Positions 8,858 to 17,074 of a stretch of DNA of 31,213 nucleotides are shown in pieces. How positions within the stretch are numbered: the first letter of the stretch is position 1; each line of letters opens with the position of its first letter. The stretch comes from Candidatus Eiseniibacteriota bacterium (GTDB taxonomy: Bacteria > Eisenbacteria > RBG-16-71-46 > JAFGJU01). The translations under genes and the position numbers were made by a program. The notes beneath the pieces are model-generated. The model was given only the letters and a program-made list of their open reading frames with translations. It was not told the origin of the DNA and ran no database searches. The stretch is from assembly GCA_016928935.1 (NCBI GenBank), contig JAFGJU010000215.1, positions 1 through 31,213 of the forward strand, given 5' to 3'.

Positions 8858-10087
8858 CTAGAACTCGTGCACTCTCACGGAGATTCCCGCCATTATTCCC
8901 ACCAGCGCCAGGCAAGTGATCAGGGACGAACCGCCGTAGCTCAAGAACGGAAGCGGGACCCCCGTCACTGGCGCCAGACCGAGAGTCATCAGTATGTTAA
9001 GACCAACGTGGTACAGGAGCAGACTCGCCACACCCGCGCAGACCAGGCCGGCAAACCTGCTCCTGGACCTGAGCGCTATGGATATCCCCTTCCAGATTAT
9101 GAACGCGTACAGTGCCACCACCACCACGCACCCCAGAAAACCGAACTCTTCTCCCAGCACCGCAAAAATGAAGTCCGTGTGCTGCTGAGGAAGAAACGCC
9201 AACGATTTCTGCGTGCCCTTGAGGTACCCCGTGCCCACTATGCTGCCGGACCCTATTGCTATCTTGGACTGCACGGACTGGTACCCGGCTCCCAGCCGGT
9301 CCACGCCGCTCCCAAGGAACGATATTATCCTCTCTTTCTGGTAGTCTTCCAGAGAATTCCAGACTTTGTTGCTCACCGCGCCTATCACGCCGTTTCCCAA
9401 CATCACGAACACGTAATGAACGACCGGCAGGCCCGAGTAATGCAGCACTGCCCACTGCAACCCGAAGAAAATGAGCCAGACCCACCACCAGAACGAACAC
9501 AGCATGCTCGCGAGCGGGAGAACCAAGACGGCCAGCGTGAGAGCGGGAACCCCGGCCCAGTAGAGCATCCCGAACAGGACGAACACCAGGGACAGGGCGG
9601 TGCCCAGGTCGGGCTCCTCGAACACGAGCGCCGTCGGAACGAGGGCGATGATGAGCGGCAGCGTCAGACTTCTGAACCTGGTCCAGTCGGTCCGCCTGTC
9701 TGAGAGGATTCGCGCCAGCAGCAGAATCGTCGCCACCTTGGCGAACTCGGACGGCTGAAGCAGAAAACCGCCCAGGTCCAGCCAACGCCTCGCTCCGTAG
9801 CGCACCTCGCCTATCACCAGCACCGCCGCAAGCGCGAGCAGGGAAAGCGCGTACAACAGCTTCGCCAGGCCGTCGTAGAACCTGAGCGGCAGGGCCGCGG
9901 CGGCCGCCATGGCGGCTATGCCGCCGCCCAGCCACATCAGCTGCTTGAGGTAGAGGCTCGCCCGCGCCGCCGCCAACGGACCCTGGCCCGTGCTGTAGAC
10001 AAGGCATATTCCCACCCCCGCCAGAAACAGCGCCGCACCCATGAGGCCGAGGTCGGCTCTTCTCCTGATCTCAGTCAGCTGTATCAA
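8858..10087 (-). CDS. rodA: RodA, SEDS-family peptidoglycan glycosyltransferase
   Basis: Polytopic membrane polymerase that builds glycan strands during rod elongation together with PBP2. 409 residues with about ten hydrophobic segments. SEDS signatures seen are LLQPSEFAKVA, the long periplasmic loop, and GVPLPFLSYGGSSLITCLALVG near the C-terminus. The start is TTG at 10087 with GGGAG 6 nt upstream. The coding region overlaps the last 17 nt of the PBP2 gene, so the two are likely translated in a coupled way. The membership of SEDS (RodA rather than FtsW) is set by the mreBCD-mrdA context. Confidence 0.95.
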   Translation of the reverse strand: MIQLTEIRRRADLGLMGAALFLAGVGICLVYSTGQGPLAAARASLYLKQLMWLGGGIAAMAAAAALPLRFYDGLAKLLYALSLLALAAVLVIGEVRYGARRWLDLGGFLLQPSEFAKVATILLLARILSDRRTDWTRFRSLTLPLIIALVPTALVFEEPDLGTALSLVFVLFGMLYWAGVPALTLAVLVLPLASMLCSFWWWVWLIFFGLQWAVLHYSGLPVVHYVFVMLGNGVIGAVSNKVWNSLEDYQKERIISFLGSGVDRLGAGYQSVQSKIAIGSGSIVGTGYLKGTQKSLAFLPQQHTDFIFAVLGEEFGFLGCVVVVALYAFIIWKGISIALRSRSRFAGLVCAGVASLLLYHVGLNILMTLGLAPVTGVPLPFLSYGGSSLITCLALVGIMAGISVRVHEF

Positions 10088-11948
10088 GTGTGTCTCCCGG
10101 CTGAGCCACCGCCACAGTGTCCGGCTGGATGTGGAAGTAGCTCCTCAGCACCGCCGCAGCGACCGGCGCGGCCACCGAGCCGCCGTGGCCGGCATTCTCG
10201 ACCACCACGGCGAACGCCACTTCCGGGGCCTCGACGGGCGCAAACCCCACGAACAGCGCGTGATCCTGCCCGTGGGGGTTCTGAGCGGTTCCGGTCTTGC
10301 CGGCCACCCTGATTCCGGGCACCGAGGCCATCCTGCCCGTGGCAAGCGGCCCGGAGACGGCGGCTTCCATGGCCTGACGGAGCGCCTTCAACGTGACGGA
10401 AGACACCCCCGGCGAGGCCCTCGGCGTGACGCGGCCCGGCCGGCGCGCCGAACGGGACCTGTCCCAGCGCTCCACCTGCGAGGCCACGACGTAGGGCCGG
10501 TACAGAGTGCCTCCGTTCGCTATGGACGCCGCGAACACTGCGAGGCCCAACGGGGTCACGAGTATCTCACCCTGGCCGATGGCCAGGTTCAGACGCACTC
10601 CTTTGCCCCATCTTCCGTGTCCGTAGGTCTTGTCGTACCACTGAGTGGTCGGATAGAATCCTGATTTCTCTCCCTGGAGCTCTACTCCGGTACGGCTCCT
10701 CAGGCCGAATCTCCGAGCGTACTCCGCCATCCTGTCCACGCCAAGACGGATGCCGAGCTGGTAGAAATACACGTCGCAGGACGCCTCCACGGCCTCCAAC
10801 AGAGTGAGAATTCCGTGACCCTCCTCACGCCAGCACCTGAAGCCGCGCGTTCCAAACCTGTAGACGCCGGTGCAAGGTTCGAGCGTCGTTGCCGGGTTCG
10901 CCACTCCTTCCTCCATCGCCGCCGCCGCCGTAAGGAGCTTCAAGGTCGAACCGGGCGGGTACAGGGCCTGTGTGGCTCTGTTCATCAGAGGATGTAGAGG
11001 ACTGGAATTCAGCTTGCGCCATCGGCCCGGGCTCAGGCCCAGGGCGAACACGTTCGGGTCGAAGCCGGGTCTGGACGCCATCGCGAGCACGGCTCCGTCG
11101 CGGGGGTCCAGCACGACCACCGCGCCGCTTCGTTCCTCGCCAAGCGCCGCCTCGGCCGCACGCTGGAGGTCGAGGTCCACCGTCAGTACGACGTCGCTGC
11201 CGGCCCAGGGTCGCTCCCTGGCCGGCAGGGGCGGCCTGTCCGGAGTGGGCTCGACTCTCCTGCCGCGCGCGTCCACCTCGACGTATTCCTTGCCGTTCCG
11301 GCCTCTCAGGGCGACCTCCCGGCTCTCCTCGACTCCCGACCTCCCGACCATGTCTCCGGGCTGGTAGACGCCTTCGGCGCTCCGCTCTATTTCTTCTTGC
11401 CGTGCCTCCGACACGTATCCCAGCAGGTGGCAGGCCAGTTCTCCGTGTGGATAGGACCGCCTGGGCCTAGCCTCTATCCTCATCCCCGGGAGTCGGGACT
11501 TGTGTTCTTCTATGAGCGAGATCTGCGTTATGTCCAGGTTGCACGCCAGCTGCACCGGACGGAAGGGCAGCTCCCTACCCTTCTCGATGAGCGCCCGCCA
11601 CTCCTCCAGCCTCTCGCCCCCTCCCAGCGCGGCCGTGCTCGTCAACACCTCGTCCACGTCGGCCGCCCCGGACACAAACTCCTTCTCAAAGGGGTCGAAC
11701 AGCAGGCAGTAAGACAGCACGTTCTCTGCAAGCACTCTCCCGTGCCTGTCGAGGATCTCGCCTCTTATCCTCGGCAGTATCTCCAGGCGCACCCGGTTGT
11801 GCCTGGCCTGTTCGGAGTACGCCCTGCCGTGCCAGACCTGAAACAGGAACAGCCTGCCCACGATCACGGCAAACAACGCCACCGCCACGTACCTGAATAC
11901 GCGCGCCCGTGACTGCTTACTGCTCGCGAGGTAGTGTGACTGACTCAC
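10071..11948 (-). CDS. mrdA: Penicillin-binding protein 2, elongasome transpeptidase
   Basis: Class B PBP, 625 residues, anchored by one transmembrane helix (about 20-37). It cross-links peptidoglycan during elongation. The dimerisation/pedestal domain (RIRGEILDRHGRVLAEN, then GRSGVEESREVALRGRNG) precedes the transpeptidase domain. Active-site motifs are S334-T-L-K337 (acylated serine), S390-C-D392 (the SxN motif in its PBP2 form SxD) and K551-T-G553. All are intact, so the enzyme should be active. The start is GTG at 11948, overlapping the end of mreD by 32 nt, with AAGGG about 11 nt upstream. Partner of RodA, encoded immediately downstream. Confidence 0.96.
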   Translation of the reverse strand: MSQSHYLASSKQSRARVFRYVAVALFAVIVGRLFLFQVWHGRAYSEQARHNRVRLEILPRIRGEILDRHGRVLAENVLSYCLLFDPFEKEFVSGAADVDEVLTSTAALGGGERLEEWRALIEKGRELPFRPVQLACNLDITQISLIEEHKSRLPGMRIEARPRRSYPHGELACHLLGYVSEARQEEIERSAEGVYQPGDMVGRSGVEESREVALRGRNGKEYVEVDARGRRVEPTPDRPPLPARERPWAGSDVVLTVDLDLQRAAEAALGEERSGAVVVLDPRDGAVLAMASRPGFDPNVFALGLSPGRWRKLNSSPLHPLMNRATQALYPPGSTLKLLTAAAAMEEGVANPATTLEPCTGVYRFGTRGFRCWREEGHGILTLLEAVEASCDVYFYQLGIRLGVDRMAEYARRFGLRSRTGVELQGEKSGFYPTTQWYDKTYGHGRWGKGVRLNLAIGQGEILVTPLGLAVFAASIANGGTLYRPYVVASQVERWDRSRSARRPGRVTPRASPGVSSVTLKALRQAMEAAVSGPLATGRMASVPGIRVAGKTGTAQNPHGQDHALFVGFAPVEAPEVAFAVVVENAGHGGSVAAPVAAAVLRSYFHIQPDTVAVAQPGDTLDTAD

Positions 11949-12453
11949 GTGAGACCGGACCCTTCAGTGAGAATACCCTGCGTATGATGAAGTCGTAAGC
12001 GGGAGACACCAGGGCGGTGAGGACCGCCGAGCCGACTGAGACCTTGAGCAGGGCCGACCCGATTTGCGAAACGCCGCCCCCGTAAAGGAAACCGAAATAC
12101 ACGAGGTCATGCAGCATCACGGTCGAGAGCAGCAGCACCAGCTGTGTCCAGTAGCGCTCCTTGAAAGTACTCCGCGACGCGTGGCTGACCAGGAGCGCGA
12201 GAAGACACTTTGAGAAAGCGTTTATGCCGATCCATCCCCCGAAGCCCATGTCCTGAAGCACCCCGACCAGAAACCCCACAATGGTGCTGTGCATCGGCCG
12301 CTTGGAGATTGAGACGTAGACCAGCGCGCCCAGGATCAAGTCCGCCTTCATCTCGCCGATCGCGAAGTAGCTCACTACGGACGCCTGAAGCACGAACGCC
12401 AGGAGCAGGTATCCTGCCTCCGTCAGGATCTCTACGACGACTTCCTTCCTCAA
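11917..12453 (-). CDS. mreD: Rod shape-determining protein MreD
   Basis: Small polytopic membrane component of the elongasome. 178 residues and five or six hydrophobic segments, with the MreD-like pattern DLILGALVYVSISKRPMHSTIVGFLVGVLQDM (charged residues between helices and GxLQD). Identification depends partly on position between mreC and the PBP2 gene, as MreD is poorly conserved. The start is TTG at 12453 with GAGAGG close upstream; no ATG or GTG in this frame precedes the first helix. The gap to mreC (131 nt) is unusually long for this operon and holds a short duplicated sequence. Confidence 0.88.
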   Translation of the reverse strand: MRKEVVVEILTEAGYLLLAFVLQASVVSYFAIGEMKADLILGALVYVSISKRPMHSTIVGFLVGVLQDMGFGGWIGINAFSKCLLALLVSHASRSTFKERYWTQLVLLLSTVMLHDLVYFGFLYGGGVSQIGSALLKVSVGSAVLTALVSPAYDFIIRRVFSLKGPVSRESVTLPREQ

Positions 12454-12497
12454 TACCTCTCGACCTCCGCCGGCGCGCTCCGCGCCGACGCCTCACC

Positions 12498-12606
12498 GGC
12501 GCAAAGCACCGCCTAATACACGTCCGGAGCAAAGCTGCAAGCCCCAGTCAATCCGGTGACAGCGGTCGAGGCGCGGAGCACCGCCTAGTCCACGTCCGGA
12601 GCAAAG
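12498..12606. repeat. Imperfect 37-nt direct repeat duplicating the mreC 3' end
   Basis: Copy A at 12498-12534 and copy B at 12570-12606 match at 33 of 37 positions and are offset by exactly 72 nt. Copy B contains the final codons and TAG stop of mreC. Copy A, in the same frame downstream, again reads F-A-P-D-V-(Y)-TAG. Similarity extends about 15 nt past both stop codons. The sequence between the copies is not recognisably duplicated. Confidence 0.75.
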
Positions 12607-13442
12607 AGCCCGCTCTCCAACATCTCCACTTTGATCTTCTCGGGCGCAACCAGAAGCACCACGGCCAGCCTGGAGAAATCCACGAAAGGCCTGACCTCTA
12701 TCACAGATTCCCGGCTGTCTTGGTCAACCCGCACCTTCGTAACTCTGCCGACTCTCAGGCCCGCCGGATACACTCCCCCAAGGCCCGAGGAGACCACCAC
12801 GTCCCCGGTCTTCAAGTCCGCGTCCGGCTGGACGAACTTCATCGAGAGCTTGGTCGGCAGAGCCGGAGTCCACTCCACGACGGCCTCGACACCGCTCCGC
12901 TCCACCCTGACGCTGACGGGCGAATTGTAGTTGGTTATGAGCTGCACCTGGGAGAACGTTTCTCTCACCCGGGACACCTTGCCCACGAGGCCCTCGGGCG
13001 AGCAGGCTATCCAACCTTCCGTCACTCCCGAGGACGAACCCCGGTTCACCAGGATAATCGTGCCCAGCCTTCCTGTCTCCTTGCCCACGACTTCGGCCAT
13101 GACCGCGTTCCATTCATCTCTCTGCGCCAGGCCGAGCAGGTTTCTCAGCCGCCGGTTCTCCTGTCTGAGCGCTTCCAGGTTCTCCAACAACAGGGGGTCG
13201 GTGGCCACGCGCGAGTGGAGGGAACGGGACTGTTCCGCGAGGACTATCAGTCTGGGAACCCAGCCGATCGTACCGGTCAGCCCGACCACTGCGGACTCCA
13301 GGCCCGCCCTGGGGGTGGAGAGCCATCTCGCGTCGTCGGGTTTGAGCACGAACATCAGGAACGAGAAGGCCAGGCAGACTGCGGCGGCCTTCAGGGAGCC
13401 GTATCGCGGGGAAGGGGCGGGCAGCTCGTCGCTCTTGCGCAT
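12585..13442 (-). CDS. mreC: Rod shape-determining protein MreC
   Basis: Bitopic elongasome protein that links cytoplasmic MreB to the periplasmic PBP2-RodA pair. 285 residues: a single membrane helix near 17-34, a coiled-coil stretch with leucine/arginine heptads around 80-105 (LLLENLEALRQENRRLRNLLGL), then the double beta-barrel region with DLKTGDVVVSSGLGGVYPAGLRVGRV, typical of the MreC core. The ATG at 13442 follows the mreB stop by 7 nt. A GAGGGG lies about 14 nt upstream, so coupling with mreB is likely. The last codons (FAPDVD) are repeated with a stop 72 nt downstream. Confidence 0.94.
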   Translation of the reverse strand: MRKSDELPAPSPRYGSLKAAAVCLAFSFLMFVLKPDDARWLSTPRAGLESAVVGLTGTIGWVPRLIVLAEQSRSLHSRVATDPLLLENLEALRQENRRLRNLLGLAQRDEWNAVMAEVVGKETGRLGTIILVNRGSSSGVTEGWIACSPEGLVGKVSRVRETFSQVQLITNYNSPVSVRVERSGVEAVVEWTPALPTKLSMKFVQPDADLKTGDVVVSSGLGGVYPAGLRVGRVTKVRVDQDSRESVIEVRPFVDFSRLAVVLLVAPEKIKVEMLESGLFAPDVD

Positions 13443-13449
13443 GGCACGA

Positions 13450-14487
13450 TCAATGCCCCTCGCTCTTCATTATGACGTTGCGGTACTTCTTGGGGTTGTC
13501 GAGTATCTTTCCCGTGCCCAGCACCACGCAGGTCAGCGGTTCCTCAGAAACCTCGATGTGCAGGTTCGTGTGCTCCCTGAGAAGGGCGTCCAGTCCCCGG
13601 AGGAGCGAGCCGCCGCCGGTCATGACTATGCCCTTGTCCACGATGTCCGACGCCAGTTCCGGAGGAGTCTTCTCCAGAGACAGCTTCAACGCGTCCACTA
13701 TCTGGCCGATCGGCTCCTGCAGGGCCTCGCGCACCTCCACGGACGTGATCTTCACAGTCTTCGGAATGCCGGCCACGAGGTCGCGTCCCTTGATCTCCAT
13801 CTCCTCCTCCTTCTCCAGCCTGAAGGCGGAGCCGATCCTTATTTTCACCTGTTCGGCTGTCTGTTCTCCGATCAGAAGGTTGTGAGCCTTCTTGACGTGC
13901 TGGACTATGGCGTCGTCCATTTCGTCGCCGGCGATCCTTATGGAGACGTGACTGACGATGTCGTCCAGGGCCATGACTGCTATCTCGGTCGTGCCGCCGC
14001 CTATGTCTATCACCATGCTCCCGGAGGGCTTGTCGACCGGCAGCCCCACGCCTATGGCCGCGGCTATCGGCTCCTTGACCAGGGACACTTCTCGAGCCCC
14101 GGCCCTGAGAGCGGAATCCTCGACCGCCCTGCGCTCGACCTCTGTTATGCCGGACGGAACGCTTATAGTGATTCTGGGGCGGATTATTCTCAGGTTCTTG
14201 AGGACCTGCTTTATGAACGTCCTCAGGAGCTCTTCCGTCTTCTCGAAGTCTGCGATGACCCCGTCCTTGAGAGGGCGCACCGCGACTATCCTGTCAGGGG
14301 TTCGACCGAGCATCTCCTTGGCCCTGTGACCGACTGCCAGAACAGCGTTAGTGCTCTTCTCGACGGCGACGACGGACGGCTCGTTCAGCACTATGCCCTC
14401 GCTCTTGAGGTACACGAGAGTGTTCGCCGTGCCGAGGTCTACGGCGATGTCGTTTGACAGGAAGTTCAGTTTCTTGAGGAAGAACAT
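13450..14487 (-). CDS. mreB: Rod shape-determining protein MreB (bacterial actin)
   Basis: ATP-binding actin homologue that forms membrane filaments and orients cell-wall synthesis. 345 residues, full length. An N-terminal hydrophobic/basic segment (MFFLKKLNFLS) resembles the membrane-binding amphipathic helix. Nucleotide motifs are phosphate-1 DLGTANTLVY, phosphate-2 DIGGGTTEIAV and an adenosine motif MTGGGSLLRGLDALL; the MreB-specific RPRITISVPSGITEVERRAVEDSA is present. The ATG at 14487 has GAGAGGT about 6 nt upstream. First gene of the minus-strand operon, with a promoter candidate 60 nt upstream. Confidence 0.97.
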   Translation of the reverse strand: MFFLKKLNFLSNDIAVDLGTANTLVYLKSEGIVLNEPSVVAVEKSTNAVLAVGHRAKEMLGRTPDRIVAVRPLKDGVIADFEKTEELLRTFIKQVLKNLRIIRPRITISVPSGITEVERRAVEDSALRAGAREVSLVKEPIAAAIGVGLPVDKPSGSMVIDIGGGTTEIAVMALDDIVSHVSIRIAGDEMDDAIVQHVKKAHNLLIGEQTAEQVKIRIGSAFRLEKEEEMEIKGRDLVAGIPKTVKITSVEVREALQEPIGQIVDALKLSLEKTPPELASDIVDKGIVMTGGGSLLRGLDALLREHTNLHIEVSEEPLTCVVLGTGKILDNPKKYRNVIMKSEGH

Positions 14488-14546
14488 CTTAAGACCTCTC
14501 GGATTGGGAGCGTCCCGGGCCTACAGCTTCGGACGGAAACAGAGCT

Positions 14547-14575
14547 AACCTAGCAAAACCTCTAAGTCAAATCAA
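14547..14575 (-). promoter_or_regulatory. Candidate sigma70-type promoter of the mre operon
   Basis: Read on the minus strand: TTGATT, 17-nt spacer, TAGGTT, with TGC directly before the -10 box. It lies 60 nt upstream of the mreB ATG in an A/T-richer patch of otherwise GC-rich DNA. An overlapping TTGACT gives a worse -10 partner. Confidence 0.5.
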
Positions 14576-14819
14576 TTCTTTTTGTTCTGCACCAGACCCG
14601 AACGAGCGGGCAAGACCCGGCCCTCGGAGGGACGGAGGGCGGGGTTCGGAGCCCCGGGCGAGAGGCGCGCGGCGGCGCGCCTTGTCCGTCCTGGAGCAGG
14701 GCAGACCGGGCGGAGAGCCGGACCCCGAGGCAGCCGTTCACGACAGGCAATGCGGGAGGCACGTTTGTGCGAGTAGAGCGGGCCCGCCAGCAGACCCGGC
14801 CCGGGGGTACCCAATCTCC

Positions 14820-14848
14820 TTGACAGGACTGCCCGGAGTTGCTACCCT
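14820..14848 (+). promoter_or_regulatory. Candidate sigma70-type promoter
   Basis: TTGACA, 17-nt spacer, TACCCT, with TGC before the -10 box. The -10 ends about 40 nt before the ATG of the secreted protein at 14891. Confidence 0.55.
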
Positions 14849-14890
14849 GCGCCCGGTTCGCGATGGGGCCTTCGCCCGGGAGGTATGCGT

Positions 14891-15439
14891 ATGAAAACCA
14901 CGCTCATAGGGCTTCTGATTGCTGTCGCGGCCGTCGCAGGCGCGGCAGTCTCTTACGCAGTCCCGCCCACAGGCACGGAGACGGTGGAGGAGCCCTCGAG
15001 GCTCCAGCAGTCGCAGGACTTCATACACCCCATAGAGGGCCAGACGTCCATCAGCGGGGTGCTCAGCGACCAGTACAGGAAGCCCCTGCCTGGCGCTCAG
15101 GTCAAGCTGTTCGTGGACGGGCTGTTGGTGGCGTCAGTGATCACGGACGCCGGCGGGTTCTACGGTCTGAAGTACCCGATCGACATCGGTAAGGACAAGA
15201 CCGTGGTGCTTTGGTATGTCGCACCGGGGACACACTGGGTGCCGAAGGCGGTCATCTTGAGGGAAAGCAAGGCTGCCGTGGCTGCCGGTCTCATGTCGCC
15301 CTGCATACCCAGAGTCGAGGTGAAGCCTTTCCTGGAGTTCAACGTCCAAATGGTGGACGTCGCGACCAGAAACAAGCAGCTGGCGCAGTCGAGATGTCTG
15401 GGGATCTCCACTGGGAGCCGGCCGGCTGCAAAGAAGTAG
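14891..15439 (+). CDS. Secreted protein with carboxypeptidase-regulatory-like (CarboxypepD_reg) domain
   Basis: About 182 residues. A signal peptide (MKTTLIGLLIAVAAVAGAAVSYA) precedes an immunoglobulin-like beta-sandwich: TSISGVLSDQYRKPLPGAQVKLFVDGLLVASVITDAGGFYGLKYPI is the classic pattern of this fold, in which a loop-rich sheet displays the next strand. Two cysteines in the C-terminal part (SPC, SRC) could form a disulfide. No catalytic motif is present, so a structural or carbohydrate/protein-binding role outside the inner membrane is likely (inference). Start: GGGAGG is 1 nt from ATG 14885 but 7 nt from ATG 14891, so the second is chosen. It stands alone with its own promoter and is convergent with the rhomboid gene 35 nt away, with no clear hairpin between. 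Confidence 0.75.
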   Translation: MKTTLIGLLIAVAAVAGAAVSYAVPPTGTETVEEPSRLQQSQDFIHPIEGQTSISGVLSDQYRKPLPGAQVKLFVDGLLVASVITDAGGFYGLKYPIDIGKDKTVVLWYVAPGTHWVPKAVILRESKAAVAAGLMSPCIPRVEVKPFLEFNVQMVDVATRNKQLAQSRCLGISTGSRPAAKK

Positions 15440-15474
15440 GTTCGTCGCGGTAGAGGAATCCTGCGCTGAAGAGC

Positions 15475-16761
15475 TCACAGCTCGGGACCGGCCTCAGAGC
15501 GGCCCCAGCCGGGCAAGTGTGTTGCGAGCGGCGCGCGCCGCGCCGAGACCCTGCCTATCTCCGCAAGCCTCTTGCGTGCGAGTTGAGCCCAGGGCGTCTG
15601 CGGGAACAGCGCTCTCACGTTGTGGTAGGTTTCCCCCGCCTTCTCCAGGTCGTTCAGCTTGGCGCAGTAAATCTCGGCAGACTTGAGAAGAGCCGCCGGA
15701 GCTTTCTGTTTGAAGGGGTAGGTCCTGCCGAAGGCCAGGTACGCCTCCGCGGCCAGGTCGGGCCGGCCGCGGGCTTCCAAGCATCGGGCCACGGCCAGTT
15801 GGGCCCCCGCAGGCAGCACGAAGTCCGACGCCACTCTCTTGAGCTCCTCGTAATGCTCGAGGGCCGCCGACTCCCCACCTCGTTCCAGCTCGATTGACAC
15901 CGCTCGCGAGTATTCCGCCGCCGCCCGCTTCCTCTGACCCGTCAACAGGAAGGTCCTGGCCAGTAGAGTCCTTGCGTCCGGGTCCAAAGGCCGGGACTTG
16001 AGGTACTCGATGACCTCCCCCATTGCGGCAAACCACTGCCCGTCCTCAAAATAGCGCCGCGCCTTCAGGAATTTCCTTTCCTCGCCGGCCTCCCTGTGAA
16101 GCCCCCCAGCCAGGCCCAGGGCCAGCCCCACTCCGAATCCGCCGACGTGAGACCAGTAGGCCGTCATGGACACGGGGCTGGAGGAGGTGGCCAGCCCGTA
16201 CGCAAGTTGTATAAGGATCCACAGCAGCATGGCGCCGGCCGCGTTAAGCTTGGAGACCGAGGCCCTGAACACCCCCTGAAAAAAGAGCATGGCCAGCGAC
16301 GCCACCTTAACCCGGACGTAGTAGAACCTGACCAGAAAGAGACCCAGAAGCCCGGCTATGGCCCCCGATGCTCCGACAATCGGTATCCCGGCGTTCTGCG
16401 GGACGAAGCTGACAACGGCGAGCGCCTGAGCCATGTTCGAGAGAACACCACACACGGCGTACGTGGCCACATACCGCACCCAACCCATTCTATCCTCAAG
16501 CACCGACCCGAATATCCAGAGGTACAAGAGGTTCAGGCCGACGTGAAAGAATCCGGCGTGGAGGAACGTGGAAGTAAGAAGTGAGTGGAGACGGAAGCCG
16601 GCTGGCACAAACGCAAGCTCCCTGAACAAGGCGCTGTCCCTGCCGAAGTATGCTGTCAGGCCGAAGCAGATGAGGTTGAGCCCCGCAATGCAGAGAGTGG
16701 CAGCGGGGAGCTTCCTGAGCCTAACTTCTGTTCCTATAGGAAGATAGGAGAAGTAGTACAT
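15475..16761 (-). CDS. Rhomboid-family intramembrane serine protease with C-terminal TPR-like tail
   Basis: About 428 residues. The first 220 form a rhomboid core with six or seven hydrophobic helices: the conserved loop-helix HAGFFHVGLNLLYLWIFG (HxxxHxxxN arrangement), the nucleophile motif GASG, and the partner histidine in SHVGGFGVGLALG. Serine and histidine are both present, so it should be catalytic. The remaining 200 residues are soluble helical repeats (FEDGQWFAAMGEVIEYLKSRPLDPDARTL and later ARRYFEDG/A-rich pairs) resembling tetratricopeptide repeats, probably for partner docking. Start: ATG 16761 (MYYFSYLPIG, as in other rhomboids) is preferred to the GTG at 16770; neither has a strong ribosome-binding site. 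Substrates are unknown. Confidence 0.85.
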   Translation of the reverse strand: MYYFSYLPIGTEVRLRKLPAATLCIAGLNLICFGLTAYFGRDSALFRELAFVPAGFRLHSLLTSTFLHAGFFHVGLNLLYLWIFGSVLEDRMGWVRYVATYAVCGVLSNMAQALAVVSFVPQNAGIPIVGASGAIAGLLGLFLVRFYYVRVKVASLAMLFFQGVFRASVSKLNAAGAMLLWILIQLAYGLATSSSPVSMTAYWSHVGGFGVGLALGLAGGLHREAGEERKFLKARRYFEDGQWFAAMGEVIEYLKSRPLDPDARTLLARTFLLTGQRKRAAAEYSRAVSIELERGGESAALEHYEELKRVASDFVLPAGAQLAVARCLEARGRPDLAAEAYLAFGRTYPFKQKAPAALLKSAEIYCAKLNDLEKAGETYHNVRALFPQTPWAQLARKRLAEIGRVSARRAPLATHLPGWGRSEAGPEL

Positions 16762-16999
16762 ATCCGTCACTCGAGGCCGGCATCACCCGCGCCTCGCGCC
16801 CGGGGAGTCCGCGCTCGGCACCAGTATTCTCGCCTTCCATTCGACCCGCGCCTCGTGCCCGTGGAGCCCGCCTCACATATGCGAGAACCGGCGCAGCTTG
16901 CTCACCCGCGACCTCATTCCCGTGGCGCGCGGCGCTGGGCCAGGAACGGGTCAAGCCGGCCCCGGGTCTATTGCGGACCGGTACCGCCCGCGAAGACGC
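16762..16999. other. Intergenic stretch upstream of the rhomboid gene
   Basis: This stretch contains the three degenerate repeats listed separately and no gene. No promoter fitting the window's TTG-17-TAG pattern was found here for the rhomboid gene. Confidence 0.5.
16785..16931. repeat. Three degenerate ~28-nt direct repeats at 59-60 nt spacing
   Basis: Copies start at 16785, 16844 and 16904 with the core ACCCGCGCCTCG(C/T)GCCCG. Copies 1 and 2 agree at 25 of 28 positions. Copy 3 is weaker and has a one-base insertion after ACCCGCG. The sequences between the copies differ, although TTCTCGC in the first spacer is the reverse complement of GCGAGAA in the second. Confidence 0.55.
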
Positions 17000-17031
17000 A
17001 AAAGGGGGAGCAGGGTCGCCTGCTCCCCCTT
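17000..17031 (-). terminator. Intrinsic terminator of the 17075-18376 gene
   Basis: Perfect 13-bp stem AAGGGGGAGCAGG / CCTGCTCCCCCTT with a 4-nt loop, 44 nt past the stop codon. On the minus strand the stem runs into TTTT before GCG. It is the best Rho-independent terminator in the window. Confidence 0.88.
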
Positions 17032-17074
17032 GTCCTGCCTCCTACGCAAAAAGAGGCCCCACTACTGCAGCGTA

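Larger units (their letters stand above)
14488..14890. other. Divergent intergenic region between mreB and the 14891 gene
   Basis: About 400 nt without a credible gene. It holds the mreB promoter on its left side (14547-14575), a promoter for the rightward gene (14820-14848), and between them very GC-rich sequence with an 8-bp hairpin (14663-14682, AGGCGCGC / GCGCGCCT, 4-nt loop). Short frames in the middle are arginine- and proline-rich and look like GC noise. Confidence 0.6.

Noticed and set aside
12931..14457. 508-codon open frame on + across mreC/mreB
   Set aside because: It is antisense to two well-identified genes and has no signal or domain.
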